In this document: positions 36,778-45,305 of the stretch, one piece after another | Position numbering within the stretch: the first letter of the stretch is position 1 | Layout: every line of letters starts with the position of its first letter | Made by a program: the position numbers and the translations under genes | Notes under the pieces: model-generated | Database searches by the model: none | What the model was told of the DNA's origin: nothing | What the model saw: the letters and a program-made list of their open reading frames with translations, nothing else | Assembly (NCBI RefSeq): GCF_037137075.1 | Contig: NZ_JBBBNV010000021.1 | Location: 23,088 to 87,087 of the forward strand | DNA: 64,000 nucleotides | DNA from: JBBBNV01 sp037137075 | GTDB lineage: Bacteria > Bacillota > Bacilli > Paenibacillales > NBRC-103111 | Reading direction: 5' to 3'

Positions 36778-36862
36778 TGCGAAGCAGTCCATCCATTGAG
36801 GCAGCACCCGGCTACGCCGGTGTCATGCATATATTTCACTTTGTGATAGGGGGATTTATTCT

Positions 36863-38404
36863 GTGAAAAAGACCATGCGCATCGGAACGTTATCCTGCAT
36901 TATGATGCTTACCGCTTCCATGATGCTGTCCGCCTGCGACACCTCCACCAGCTCCACAGGCAGCCAAAGCACGCCGGCGGCTGCAGGCGATGGAAATAAA
37001 CAGCTGGCGACCATCAAGCTTGTGTACCCGGGAAGCCCCCAGGCCGATGAGGCCAAAATCGAAGAAGCCATTAACCAGAAGCTGGCGTCGACCTTAAATG
37101 CGAAGCTGGACATTATGCCGATTGACTGGGGCCAATGGGAAAACAAAATCAACCTCATGATTGCCTCACGCGAGCCGGTGGACATTATTTTTACCGCCCA
37201 GTGGAATGGTCATGCGATTAATGTATCCAAGGGTGCTTTTCTCCCGTTGAATGACGACAGCCTCCCGAAACACGGGAACCTGCTGAAACAGTACGGCAAA
37301 GGCATCACCGATTCCCTCGATCCGATCTTCCTGGAAGGAGCCAAAATCAACGGTAAAAACTACGGCGTACCAACCAACAAAGAGCTGGCTGCACAGGGCG
37401 GTGTCATATACCGCGAGGATATCGCCAAGGAATTGAACCTTGACATGTCCAAGGTGAAAAAAATTGAAGATCTCGAAGCGGTGCTGAGCGCCGTCAAAGA
37501 GAAAAAGCCCGAGCTGACTCCGCTTTTCCTGCGGGACGGGGATAACCTGAACTCCCACTATTTCTCCCAGTACGATTATCTCGGCGATTCGACAATTCCC
37601 GGCGTGATTTTGAAGGATGATACCAGCACCAAGGTCGTGCCGAAATATGAGCTTCCGCGCTACAAGGAGATCGTCAATGCCACACGTAACCTGATGAAAA
37701 AGGGACTCGTGAACAAGGATGCCGCCACCACTCCGCTTTCCGGGCAGGATGCGATGAAGGCCGGCAACGTCTTCATGATTACCGGTTCGTTGAAGCCGGG
37801 CAAGGATGCCGAAATGGCCAGCGTGATCGGCTTGCAGGGCAAGCTGAAGCAAATCGACATGACCGAGCGCACCATCTCGACCGGTGAAACCGCAGGCTCC
37901 ATGCTTGGCATTTCCAGCGCTTCCGCCGATCCGGCCAAAGCGATGCAATTTATCAATCTGCTGCACACCGACAAAGAGCTGAACAACTTGCTCAACTTCG
38001 GTATTGAGGGCACGCACTATGTCAAAACCTCGGGGGACATCATTAAAGCAGGCCCGCAGTACAAAGGCTACTCCCCAGGTGCAGCATGGCAGTTCGGCAG
38101 CCAGTTCCTGAACTACATCTGGGATAACGAGGACCCGAAGAAATGGGAACAATTCCGCGCGTTTAATAAGGATGCCAAAAAATCGCCGGGCCTCGGCTTC
38201 ACCTTCAATGCCGAACCGGTCAAGACGGAAGTCGCCGCCGCAGCGAACATTGTCAAAGAGTTCGATCCGGGTCTGGATACAGGTTCGGTAGAGCCCGATA
38301 CCGTGCTGCCGAAATACATGGAGAAGCTGAAGGCCTCCGGCCAAGACAAAATTATTGCCGAGAAGCAAAAACAATTCGACAGCTACCTGAGCACAAAAAA
38401 ATAA
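36863..38404 (+). CDS. Extracellular solute-binding lipoprotein, system 2
   Basis: A 513-residue lipoprotein. The signal peptide ends in lipobox LSAC (about residue 25) and is followed by a serine/threonine-rich linker. The mature part is a family 1 sugar-binding protein of the LplA/YtcQ group (DIMPIDWGQWENKINLMIAS; FGIEGTHYVK). The start codon is GTG with an AGGGGG upstream. It completes the second importer, under probable control of the YesM/YesN pair. The ligand is unknown. No dedicated ATPase follows. Confidence 0.9.
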   Translation: MKKTMRIGTLSCIMMLTASMMLSACDTSTSSTGSQSTPAAAGDGNKQLATIKLVYPGSPQADEAKIEEAINQKLASTLNAKLDIMPIDWGQWENKINLMIASREPVDIIFTAQWNGHAINVSKGAFLPLNDDSLPKHGNLLKQYGKGITDSLDPIFLEGAKINGKNYGVPTNKELAAQGGVIYREDIAKELNLDMSKVKKIEDLEAVLSAVKEKKPELTPLFLRDGDNLNSHYFSQYDYLGDSTIPGVILKDDTSTKVVPKYELPRYKEIVNATRNLMKKGLVNKDAATTPLSGQDAMKAGNVFMITGSLKPGKDAEMASVIGLQGKLKQIDMTERTISTGETAGSMLGISSASADPAKAMQFINLLHTDKELNNLLNFGIEGTHYVKTSGDIIKAGPQYKGYSPGAAWQFGSQFLNYIWDNEDPKKWEQFRAFNKDAKKSPGLGFTFNAEPVKTEVAAAANIVKEFDPGLDTGSVEPDTVLPKYMEKLKASGQDKIIAEKQKQFDSYLSTKK

Positions 38405-38697
38405 CCGGCTGCTCGTCGTCTGATTGCAGCTTGATTCTAAACCTAAAGGCAGTGCCGCCGAGGAACGAAGCAGTCAGAGCCTATGTTCGTTTGTATACAA
38501 ACAGCCGCCTTTAAGAAGGAATGAATGAATCCCCATTCCTTCCCGTCCCTGCTTCAAAGTATTCCGATTCCTTTACAGCACGACCATTACTTGCGGATGG
38601 AGCAGGATGAATAGGCAGCACTTTACGCATCCGGCTGGAGCTTCCAGCCGACGTTAGAGAGATTGATAGTGACAATATGAAGAAGGTTAGAAAAATA
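38405..38697. other. Intergenic stretch without recognised features
   Basis: About 290 bp between the lipoprotein stop and its probable terminator. No ORF or fold stands out. Confidence 0.4.
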
Positions 38698-38738
38698 AAG
38701 CCAAGGCCCGGGACAATGCTTCCCGGGCCTTGGCTTTT
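38698..38738 (+). terminator. Strong GC-rich terminator
   Basis: AAGCCAAGGCCCGGG pairs with CCCGGGCCTTGGCTT, followed by TT. It is the likely end of the second transporter operon, although almost 300 bp beyond the last stop. Confidence 0.85.
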
Positions 38739-38786
38739 GATGCAGTAATCCTTCAGTGGTACATGTACATCATGACATCATTCCAT

Positions 38787-38822
38787 TCGTGGAATGTCCA
38801 GTGCATGTGGGACATTCCACGA
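38787..38822. repeat. Perfect 13-bp inverted repeat with 10-nt loop
   Basis: TCGTGGAATGTCC (38787-38799) pairs exactly with GGACATTCCACGA (38810-38822). There is no T-run on either side, so it does not look like an ordinary terminator. It could be an operator, an mRNA structure or an insertion footprint. Confidence 0.5.
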
Positions 38823-38931
38823 GAGCAGCCTCCAATGCACAGTGCTTCCGCTGTAGGATTGGAGGGCGACCCGCATGGCACTTGCCGAAAAAACCGGGTA
38901 AGATTAGCCGTGCGCCTGGCAGGCTTCGATT

Positions 38932-39567
38932 TTATTCCACCGGATGCTCGACGTACTTCACCTCGCCCAGCTCAATTTGAGCCTGACCCTGCGTCAAGTC
39001 CGTCATCCAGGCGGCGAACCGCTCCGCCTCCGCTGCCAGCGGCAGCGCGAGGACCGTAACCTTGTCCGTGAATTCCGTCGGACCGGTCAGCACTTCGCGT
39101 CCGCGCAGCTCGTTGTCGACCTTGCCATGCCAGGTGTAATCGATAGCGATACGCACCTCCCGATGCAGCACCTGCCGAATCGGCTTAGCCGCCGCCAAGC
39201 CGGCGACGGCGCCGTCGGTGTACGCCCGAATGAGTCCGCCGGCGCCGAGCATAATGCCGCCGAAATAGCGGGTCACGACCACAACGACATTTTTCAAGCC
39301 CTGGTTCTTGATGACCTCAAGAATCGGTTTGCCTGCTGTACCGCTCGGCTCCCCGTCATCCGACTGCTTCTGAAACTGATCCCGTTCCCCCACGACATAA
39401 GCGGAGCAGTTATGAGTGGCCGACCAGTGCTCCTTCTTGATGGTTTCAATAAAGGCGATCGCCTCTTCCTCAGTGACTACCGGTTTTACATGGCCGATAA
39501 ACCGCGATTTTTTAATCACAATTTCATCGGAGGCTTGCTGCTTGACGGTTTTATACTCCTGAAGCAT
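38932..39567 (-). CDS. YigZ/IMPACT family protein
   Basis: A 211-residue cytoplasmic protein with the N-terminal UPF0029 (IMPACT) domain: KKSRFIGHV, then DDGEPSGTAGKPIL and VVVVTRYFGGIMLGAGGLIRAY. A DUF1949 C-terminal domain follows. Eukaryotic IMPACT acts in translational control; the bacterial role is unresolved. The ATG at 39567 has GGGAGGAG upstream. The longer reading to 39672 includes the pgi terminator region and is rejected. It is a lone gene downstream of pgi on the same strand, separated by a terminator. Confidence 0.9.
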   Translation of the reverse strand: MLQEYKTVKQQASDEIVIKKSRFIGHVKPVVTEEEAIAFIETIKKEHWSATHNCSAYVVGERDQFQKQSDDGEPSGTAGKPILEVIKNQGLKNVVVVVTRYFGGIMLGAGGLIRAYTDGAVAGLAAAKPIRQVLHREVRIAIDYTWHGKVDNELRGREVLTGPTEFTDKVTVLALPLAAEAERFAAWMTDLTQGQAQIELGEVKYVEHPVE

Positions 39568-39605
39568 ATCTTCTCCTCCCTTCCACATTCGTTTTCCTGA
39601 AAAAA

Positions 39606-39650
39606 TAACCGGGGAGCCTGCGCACACCTGCGCTCCGCTCCCCGGTCCGG
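39606..39650 (-). terminator. Terminator after pgi
   Basis: On the minus strand, ACCGGGGAGCGGAGCGCAGG pairs with the following CCTGCGCAGGCTCCCCGGT-type arm (imperfect), ending in TTATTTTT. It lies about 55 bp after the pgi stop. Confidence 0.75.
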
Positions 39651-39703
39651 GTCCGGGCTGCAGCTGCAGCAATCCGGCTGGTATTCGTATATATCGAGCG
39701 AGC

Positions 39704-41056
39704 TTAGCCTTTCAGGCGTGCTTCCAGCTCTGCTTTTTCCTTCTCGAAGCCCGGTTTGCCGAGCAGCGCGAACATGTTTTTCTTATACGCTTCTACGCCC
39801 GGCTGGTCGAATGGATTCACACCCAGCAGGTAGCCGCTGATGCCGCACGCTTTTTCAAAGAAATACACCATGTTACCGAACGAATACGCAGAAATGTCCG
39901 GCAGGGTTACGATCAGATTCGGCACGCCGCCATCTGTATGCGCGAGCATCGTACCCTCGAACGCTTTTTTGTTCACGAAATCCATTGTTTTACCCGCCAG
40001 GAAGTTCAGTCCATCCAGGTTTTCTGCGTCTTGGCCAATGACGATTTCTTCCGGAACGCGATCGATTTGAATAATGGTCTCGAACAGGTTGCGCGTACCT
40101 TCTTGAATGAATTGTCCCATGGAGTGCAGATCTGCCGAGAAATCAACGGAGGCCGGGTAAATTCCCTTGAAATCCTTGCCTTCGCTTTCGCCGTACAGCT
40201 GCTTCCACCATTCGGATACGAAGTGCAGCGATGGCTCATAATTGACCATGATTTCGATTGCTTTGCCCTTGCGGTACAAGGCATTACGAACAGCCGCATA
40301 TTGGTAGCTCGGATTCTCAGCCAGATTCGGGTTCGCATACGCGCGGGACGCATCGGCAGCGCCCTGCATCATCGCTTCGATATCAATGCCTGCTGCTGCG
40401 ATTGGCAGAAGACCTACAGCAGTCAGCACCGAATAACGGCCGCCTACATCATCCGGGATTACAAACGATTCGTAGCCTTCCGCATCAGCCAATGTTTTCA
40501 GTGCGCCGCGCGCTTTGTCCGTTGTCGCGTAGATACGCTTGCGTGCAGCCTCTTTGCCGTATTTTTTCTCCAGCAGGTCACGGAACAGACGGAATGCGAC
40601 TGCCGGCTCCGTCGTCGTACCGGATTTGGAGATGACGTTCACGGACACATCCTTGCCTTCCAGCACCTGCAGCAGATGAGTCACATAGGTGGAGCTGATA
40701 TTGTTGCCGACAAAATAAATTTCCGGCGTTTTCCGTTGTCCTTTAGGCAGGACATTGTAGAACGAATGGGTCAGCATTTCAAGCGCTGCGCGGGCGCCAA
40801 GGTATGAGCCGCCGATTCCGATAACTACCAGCGCGTCCGAGTCGGACTGAATGCGTTTTGCCGCCTCTTGAATACGGACAAACTCTTCTTTGTCATAATT
40901 GGTTGGCAGGTCAATCCAGCCAAGGTAGTCGTTGCCTGCACCTGTCCCCTGATGGAGCTGATCATGCGCAAGGCGCACCGGCGCACCAAAATAATCGACC
41001 TCATGCTGGCCTACAAATGTCAGCGCACGGCTGTAATCAAATTTCAACAAACTCAT
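39704..41056 (-). CDS. pgi: Glucose-6-phosphate isomerase
   Basis: A 450-residue cytoplasmic glycolytic enzyme that interconverts glucose 6-phosphate and fructose 6-phosphate. The first signature includes VNVISKSGTTTEPAVAFR (about 130-150) and the second lies near the end (FFEKACGISGYLLGVNPFDQPGVEAYK, broken here as FFEKACGISGYLLG and VNPFDQPGVEAYK), containing the catalytic lysine. The length equals that of Bacillus Pgi. The ATG at 41056 has AAGGAG 10 bp upstream; a TTG three codons earlier is too close to that site. It is transcribed away from the dehydrogenase-PilZ gene. Confidence 0.97.
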   Translation of the reverse strand: MSLLKFDYSRALTFVGQHEVDYFGAPVRLAHDQLHQGTGAGNDYLGWIDLPTNYDKEEFVRIQEAAKRIQSDSDALVVIGIGGSYLGARAALEMLTHSFYNVLPKGQRKTPEIYFVGNNISSTYVTHLLQVLEGKDVSVNVISKSGTTTEPAVAFRLFRDLLEKKYGKEAARKRIYATTDKARGALKTLADAEGYESFVIPDDVGGRYSVLTAVGLLPIAAAGIDIEAMMQGAADASRAYANPNLAENPSYQYAAVRNALYRKGKAIEIMVNYEPSLHFVSEWWKQLYGESEGKDFKGIYPASVDFSADLHSMGQFIQEGTRNLFETIIQIDRVPEEIVIGQDAENLDGLNFLAGKTMDFVNKKAFEGTMLAHTDGGVPNLIVTLPDISAYSFGNMVYFFEKACGISGYLLGVNPFDQPGVEAYKKNMFALLGKPGFEKEKAELEARLKG

Positions 41057-41186
41057 TCTACTCAAACTCCTTCCGGTTATCAGACTGGTCTATAGGTAAA
41101 ACTGGTTCATGCTGGCAGGCTCCAGCTTTCAAAGCGCCATCGATTCATGTAAGATGAAGAAATAAAACAGCTAATGAGGTGAAGCA

Positions 41187-42458
41187 ATGAAAACCATCGC
41201 ATTTATCGGTCTCGGTGTCATGGGCTTGCCAATGGCCCGCAACCTGCTTAAAAACGGCTTTGAAGTAACGGTATACAACCGCACCGCCGCCAAAGCGGAG
41301 GAACTCGTCAGCATGGGCGCCAAAATCGCCGCAACCCCTGCAGATGCCGCCCGTTCGTCACAGCTGTTGATGACGATGCTCAGCAACGACGACTCCCTGC
41401 TGGATGTATTTCACCGCGAGCAAGGCATTATGGAAGGCCTGCATCCCGGCCTGACCATCATCGACAGCAGCACCGTCGCCCCGCAAACAAGCCAGCAGCT
41501 GTATCGTGAGCTGCAAGCCCACTACGTCGACTTCCTGGATGCTCCTGTAACAGGCAGCAAGCCGGCTGCCGAAAGCGGAACGCTTCTGTTTATGGTCGGC
41601 GGTGACCGTGAGGTTCTGGAGGACAATGAGGTTTACCTGCAAGCCATGGGCCGAAAGGTCATCTATATGGGTCCTTCAGGCTCCGGCTCCTACGCCAAGC
41701 TGGCACATAACACGATCGTCGGTATCAACGCGCTGGCCCTATGTGAAGGCATGTCGATGGCGGCCAAAGCCGGGCTTGATCCGGTTGATTTCCTGGAAAT
41801 TGTCCAGTCCGGCGGTGCGGCCAGCAAGCAGGCCGAGCTGAAGGGCGAGAAAATGATCAACCGCGACTTCAGCACCCAGTTTTCCTTAGAGCTGATGCAT
41901 AAGGACTTGCGTCTGGCCAGCATCCTCAACTCCGGAATGGGAGTAACGACGCCGCTTCTGAATTTGGCCCAAAACATTTTCTCCATGGGCTTCACGAAGT
42001 CCAATCCGGCTGACGATTTGTGCGGGGTCATCCAATGCTATGAAGAATGGATGGGGGCCCGGGTCGAGCAGGCCGCCGCCAAGGTCAACAGCAGCTATCC
42101 CTCCAATGTGACAGATCGGCGCCGCAATATGCGCGTCACTTTGAACATTCAGCTCCAGTTGTCTGTCTACCAATGGGAGAAGGAAGGCGCCTTTTCCGGC
42201 CAAAACATTGACGGCGTGCTGCACGATTTGTCCGAAAGCGGCATTCAGATCGCCTCAACGTTTCCGCTGGCCAAAGACATGTTTATCGTCATCCATTTCC
42301 CGTCCGAGGCTGAGCTTCCGCCCATTACAGCCAAAATCATCCGGATTGAGTCAGAGGCCGATGGTTTTCATTATGGTTGTATTATCGCCGGATTGCCGCC
42401 AGTATACCGCAGCAAGCTGGAGCAGTACATCGCACTGCATCTTGAGCAGCTTGCCTGA
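41187..42458 (+). CDS. 3-hydroxyisobutyrate-dehydrogenase-like enzyme fused to PilZ
   Basis: A 423-residue protein with two clear parts. Residues 1-292 are a beta-hydroxyacid dehydrogenase: Rossmann motif GLGVMGLPMA, substrate loop DAPVTGSKPAAESGTL, catalytic lysine in SYAKLAHNTIVG (about 170). Residues about 308-423 are a PilZ domain with both c-di-GMP-binding motifs: R-R-N-M-R (RxxxR) and D-L-S-E-S-G (D/NxSxxG), some 37 residues apart. PilZ is a receptor domain for c-di-GMP, so enzyme activity may respond to this second messenger; that is inference. The domains are in one frame with no stop, and the junction is clean. The gene is monocistronic with its own terminator. The substrate is unknown: the family covers 3-hydroxyisobutyrate, tartronate semialdehyde and related acids. 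Confidence 0.9.
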   Translation: MKTIAFIGLGVMGLPMARNLLKNGFEVTVYNRTAAKAEELVSMGAKIAATPADAARSSQLLMTMLSNDDSLLDVFHREQGIMEGLHPGLTIIDSSTVAPQTSQQLYRELQAHYVDFLDAPVTGSKPAAESGTLLFMVGGDREVLEDNEVYLQAMGRKVIYMGPSGSGSYAKLAHNTIVGINALALCEGMSMAAKAGLDPVDFLEIVQSGGAASKQAELKGEKMINRDFSTQFSLELMHKDLRLASILNSGMGVTTPLLNLAQNIFSMGFTKSNPADDLCGVIQCYEEWMGARVEQAAAKVNSSYPSNVTDRRRNMRVTLNIQLQLSVYQWEKEGAFSGQNIDGVLHDLSESGIQIASTFPLAKDMFIVIHFPSEAELPPITAKIIRIESEADGFHYGCIIAGLPPVYRSKLEQYIALHLEQLA

Positions 42459-42478
42459 GCATAATTCCGTCCTTAGGA

Positions 42479-42514
42479 GAGAGGAAGCGGCTGAGCCAGC
42501 CGCTTCCTCTTTTG
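42479..42514 (+). terminator. Terminator of the dehydrogenase-PilZ gene
   Basis: AGAGGAAGCGGCTG pairs with CAGCCGCTTCCTCT around an AGC loop, followed by TT. It lies 20 bp after the stop. Confidence 0.9.
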
Positions 42515-42653
42515 ACATCCCCTGAAGCTAGAATCACAGCCTGAGACTGCTTATTGCAATCGGCCATACCAGCCGCCGCCCTTGCCTTGGTCCATACTGT
42601 CATGCAGCTATCATGGCTGCCAACGATGCCGCCTTCGGTCCGGAGGAACGTTA

Positions 42654-42971
42654 TTACTCCGCCAAATACGAGCAAATATAGTCGGTAACCGTCTCGATTT
42701 TCAGCTTGAACTTGGCATTAGCCGGAACAATGAACTCCCCGGTTCCGCTAATTTGCTTCCATTCGCTCTCGCCCGGCAGCAGTACGCTCAGTTCACCGGC
42801 TTGAATTTCCATAAGCTCTTTCAAATCCGTACCGAATTCATACTCTCCCGGCATCATGATACCAAGCGTTTTTTTCGTTCCATCTGCGAACAATACCGTG
42901 CGGCTCGTTACTTTTCCGTCGAAATAAATGTTCGCTTTCGTAACAACGGATACTTGATCGAATTGAGACAT
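42654..42971 (-). CDS. ppnP: Pyrimidine/purine nucleoside phosphorylase PpnP
   Basis: A 105-residue single-domain cupin of the former DUF1255 family. It has the opening VTKANIYFDGKV, then TVLFADGTKKTLGIMMPGEY and GTGEFIVPANAKFKLK. The E. coli relative (YaiE/PpnP) splits many nucleosides with phosphate to give the base and ribose 1-phosphate. The length matches. The ATG at 42971 has GGAG 9 bp upstream; an adjacent TTG (42974) is possible. It is a single gene, downstream of no obvious operon partner, converging with the PilZ-fusion gene. Confidence 0.9.
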   Translation of the reverse strand: MSQFDQVSVVTKANIYFDGKVTSRTVLFADGTKKTLGIMMPGEYEFGTDLKELMEIQAGELSVLLPGESEWKQISGTGEFIVPANAKFKLKIETVTDYICSYLAE

Positions 42972-43000
42972 CAACGACAGCTCCTTTAAAATATGTAAAG

Positions 43001-43040
43001 AAAAAGCCCGAAGCTATCGAACGGTAGTTCGGGCCTTTCT
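43001..43040 (-). terminator. Terminator after transketolase
   Basis: On the minus strand, GCCCGAACTA pairs with TAGCTTCGGGC, followed by TTTTTC. It is 32 bp beyond the tkt stop and just upstream of ppnP. Confidence 0.8.
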
Positions 43041-43071
43041 ATGTTAAATATACAAACGCTTCAAGCCGCGA

Positions 43072-45081
43072 TTACAGCAGTGCTTTAACCTTCGCCACTA
43101 CGTTTTCAACCGTGAAGCCGTACTCTTTGATAACAACCGGACCTGGAGCGGAAGCACCGAACTTGTCGATGGAAAGCACCGCGCCTTGGTCGCCTACGAA
43201 GCGATCCCAGCCGAAGGAGTGGGCCATTTCCACACCGAGACGTGCTTTAACGCCCGGCAGGATGACGGAATCCTTGTATTCTTGGGATTGCTTGTTGAAC
43301 AGCTCGAAGCTCGGCAAGCTGATAACACGGACAGCAATGCCCTCTTCAGCCAATTTCTTCTGAGCGTCGATAGCCAGGGAAACCTCGGAGCCGGTAGCGA
43401 TAATTTGCGCCTTCGGATTAGCAGCATCGGAGATCACATATCCGCCGCGGGAAATGTTCTCATGAGCCAGCTTGTCTGTGCCTTCCAGATTCGGAACAGC
43501 TTGACGTGTCAGGACGAGAGCAACCGGACCTTGTTTGTTGCTGACCGCATATTTCCATGCAGCAGCCGTTTCATTCGCATCCGCCGGACGAAGAACCGTG
43601 ACACCCGGAATGATGCGCAGCGCAGCAAGCTGCTCGATCGGCTCGTGAGTCGGGCCATCCTCGCCTACGCCGATGCTGTCATGTGTAAAGACATAAATTG
43701 CAGGCACGTTCTGGATAGAGGCCAGGCGGATTGCCGGACGCAGGTAGTCGGAGAATACGAAGAACGTACCGCCGAATACTTTCAGACCGCCGTGAAGAAG
43801 CATACCGTTCACTGCAGCGCCCATTCCGAACTCACGCACGCCGAAGTATACGTTGCGGCCGCTGTAATCCTTCGCAGTCAGTTGTCCCAGGCCTTTCATG
43901 TGAGTCATTGTGGAGGACTCCAGGTCTGCGGAACCGCCGATCAGCGATGGAACATGGTTTGCAATTGCGTTCAGCACGATACCGGACGAGTTCCGGGTAC
44001 CCATGCCTTTATCAGCAGGCGTGTAAACCGGAATATCCTTGTCCCAGCCTTCCGGCAGGTCGCCGTTGATGGCTGTTTCGAATTGCTGTGCCAGCTCCGG
44101 ATATGCTTTTTTGTACGCTGCGAACTGCTCGTTCCAAGCGGCTTCTTGTTTGGCTCCTGCTTCTTTAATTGTCGCAAAGTGAGCGCGAACTTCATCCGGC
44201 ACGTGGAAATGAGCGTTCTCGTCCCAGCCGTAAGCCTGCTTCGTCAGCTTCACTTCTTCTTCGCCCAGCGGGGAGCCGTGCGGTCCTACGTGTCCGCCTT
44301 TACCTGCTTTGTTCGGGCTGCCGTAGCCGATAACCGTTTTTACTTCGATGAGTGTCGGGCGATAGTCCGCTTGAGCCGCCAAAATCGCTTTGTGCAGAGC
44401 TTCCAGATCGTTGCCGTCTTCTACACGCAGAACTTGCCAGCCGTAGCCTTCAAAACGGGTTTGAACGTTCTCGGAGAACGAAAGGTTCAATTCGCCGTCA
44501 AGGGAGATATCGTTTGAATCGTACAATACAACCAGCTTGCCGAGCTTGAGGTGACCGGCCAGGGAAGCCGACTCGGAGGAGATCCCTTCCATCAGGTCGC
44601 CGTCGCCGCAAATGACGTAAGTGTGGTGATCGATTATGTTGTAGTTCTCTTTATTGTAAACTGCAGCCAGGTGAGCCTCTGCCATGGCCATACCGACAGC
44701 CATACCGAAGCCTTGACCGAGTGGTCCGGTTGTAGCGTCAACGCCCGCGGTGTGGCCTACTTCCGGGTGACCCGGAGTTTTGCTGCCCCATTGGCGGAAG
44801 TTTTTGATTTCATCCAGGGACAGGTCATAGCCGCTCAGGTGCAGCATGCTGTACAACAGCATCGAGCCGTGTCCTGCGGACAGAACGAAACGGTCGCGGT
44901 TAATCCAGTTCGGGTTGGATGGGTTGTGCTGCATGAATTTTGCGAACAATTCATATGCCATCGGAGCTGCGCCCATCGGCATGCCCGGGTGACCGGAGTT
45001 TGCCTTTTGAATAGCATCAATAGAAAGCGTACGAATGGTGTCGATGGAGAGTTGATCGATCGTTTTATTAGCTACCGTCAT
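43072..45081 (-). CDS. tkt: Transketolase
   Basis: A 669-residue thiamine-diphosphate enzyme of the pentose phosphate pathway that moves two-carbon units between sugar phosphates. Visible are IQKANSGHPGMPMGAAPM at the start, the cofactor motif GDGDLMEGISSE (about 155), the pyrimidine-binding domain GVREFGMGAAVNG (about 405) and FSDYLRPAIRLASI. The length is normal. AGGAGG precedes the ATG. It is a single gene with its own terminator. Confidence 0.97.
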   Translation of the reverse strand: MTVANKTIDQLSIDTIRTLSIDAIQKANSGHPGMPMGAAPMAYELFAKFMQHNPSNPNWINRDRFVLSAGHGSMLLYSMLHLSGYDLSLDEIKNFRQWGSKTPGHPEVGHTAGVDATTGPLGQGFGMAVGMAMAEAHLAAVYNKENYNIIDHHTYVICGDGDLMEGISSESASLAGHLKLGKLVVLYDSNDISLDGELNLSFSENVQTRFEGYGWQVLRVEDGNDLEALHKAILAAQADYRPTLIEVKTVIGYGSPNKAGKGGHVGPHGSPLGEEEVKLTKQAYGWDENAHFHVPDEVRAHFATIKEAGAKQEAAWNEQFAAYKKAYPELAQQFETAINGDLPEGWDKDIPVYTPADKGMGTRNSSGIVLNAIANHVPSLIGGSADLESSTMTHMKGLGQLTAKDYSGRNVYFGVREFGMGAAVNGMLLHGGLKVFGGTFFVFSDYLRPAIRLASIQNVPAIYVFTHDSIGVGEDGPTHEPIEQLAALRIIPGVTVLRPADANETAAAWKYAVSNKQGPVALVLTRQAVPNLEGTDKLAHENISRGGYVISDAANPKAQIIATGSEVSLAIDAQKKLAEEGIAVRVISLPSFELFNKQSQEYKDSVILPGVKARLGVEMAHSFGWDRFVGDQGAVLSIDKFGASAPGPVVIKEYGFTVENVVAKVKALL

Positions 45082-45238
45082 TCTTATAATTCCTCCTAAA
45101 ATTGTTCACGTGTGCAAATGATGAGATTTTCAATTCATTGCCCTATTGTACCATTTGAAAACCCGCTTTTCCACCATTTCCATGAAACAACATCATAAAG
45201 ATATTTTACAATCCATACAATAAACATTTATAAAAGAC

Positions 45239-45290
45239 AAACGTTCGGTTTTGGTTCGGTTTTTACCCGTCCCCTGCTCAACCGAACGCT
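45239..45290 (-). terminator. Possible terminator after purU
   Basis: On the minus strand, CGTTCGGTT and AACCGAACG form perfect 9-bp arms around a 29-nt loop, followed by TTTGTCTTTTA. The long loop lowers confidence. Confidence 0.5.
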
Positions 45291-45305
45291 GTCCGCATAC
45301 CGCTT

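Noticed and set aside
38932..39672. Longer 246-residue reading of the YigZ-type gene
   Set aside because: The extra N-terminus crosses the pgi terminator; the ATG at 39567 has a strong ribosome binding site and the family start.
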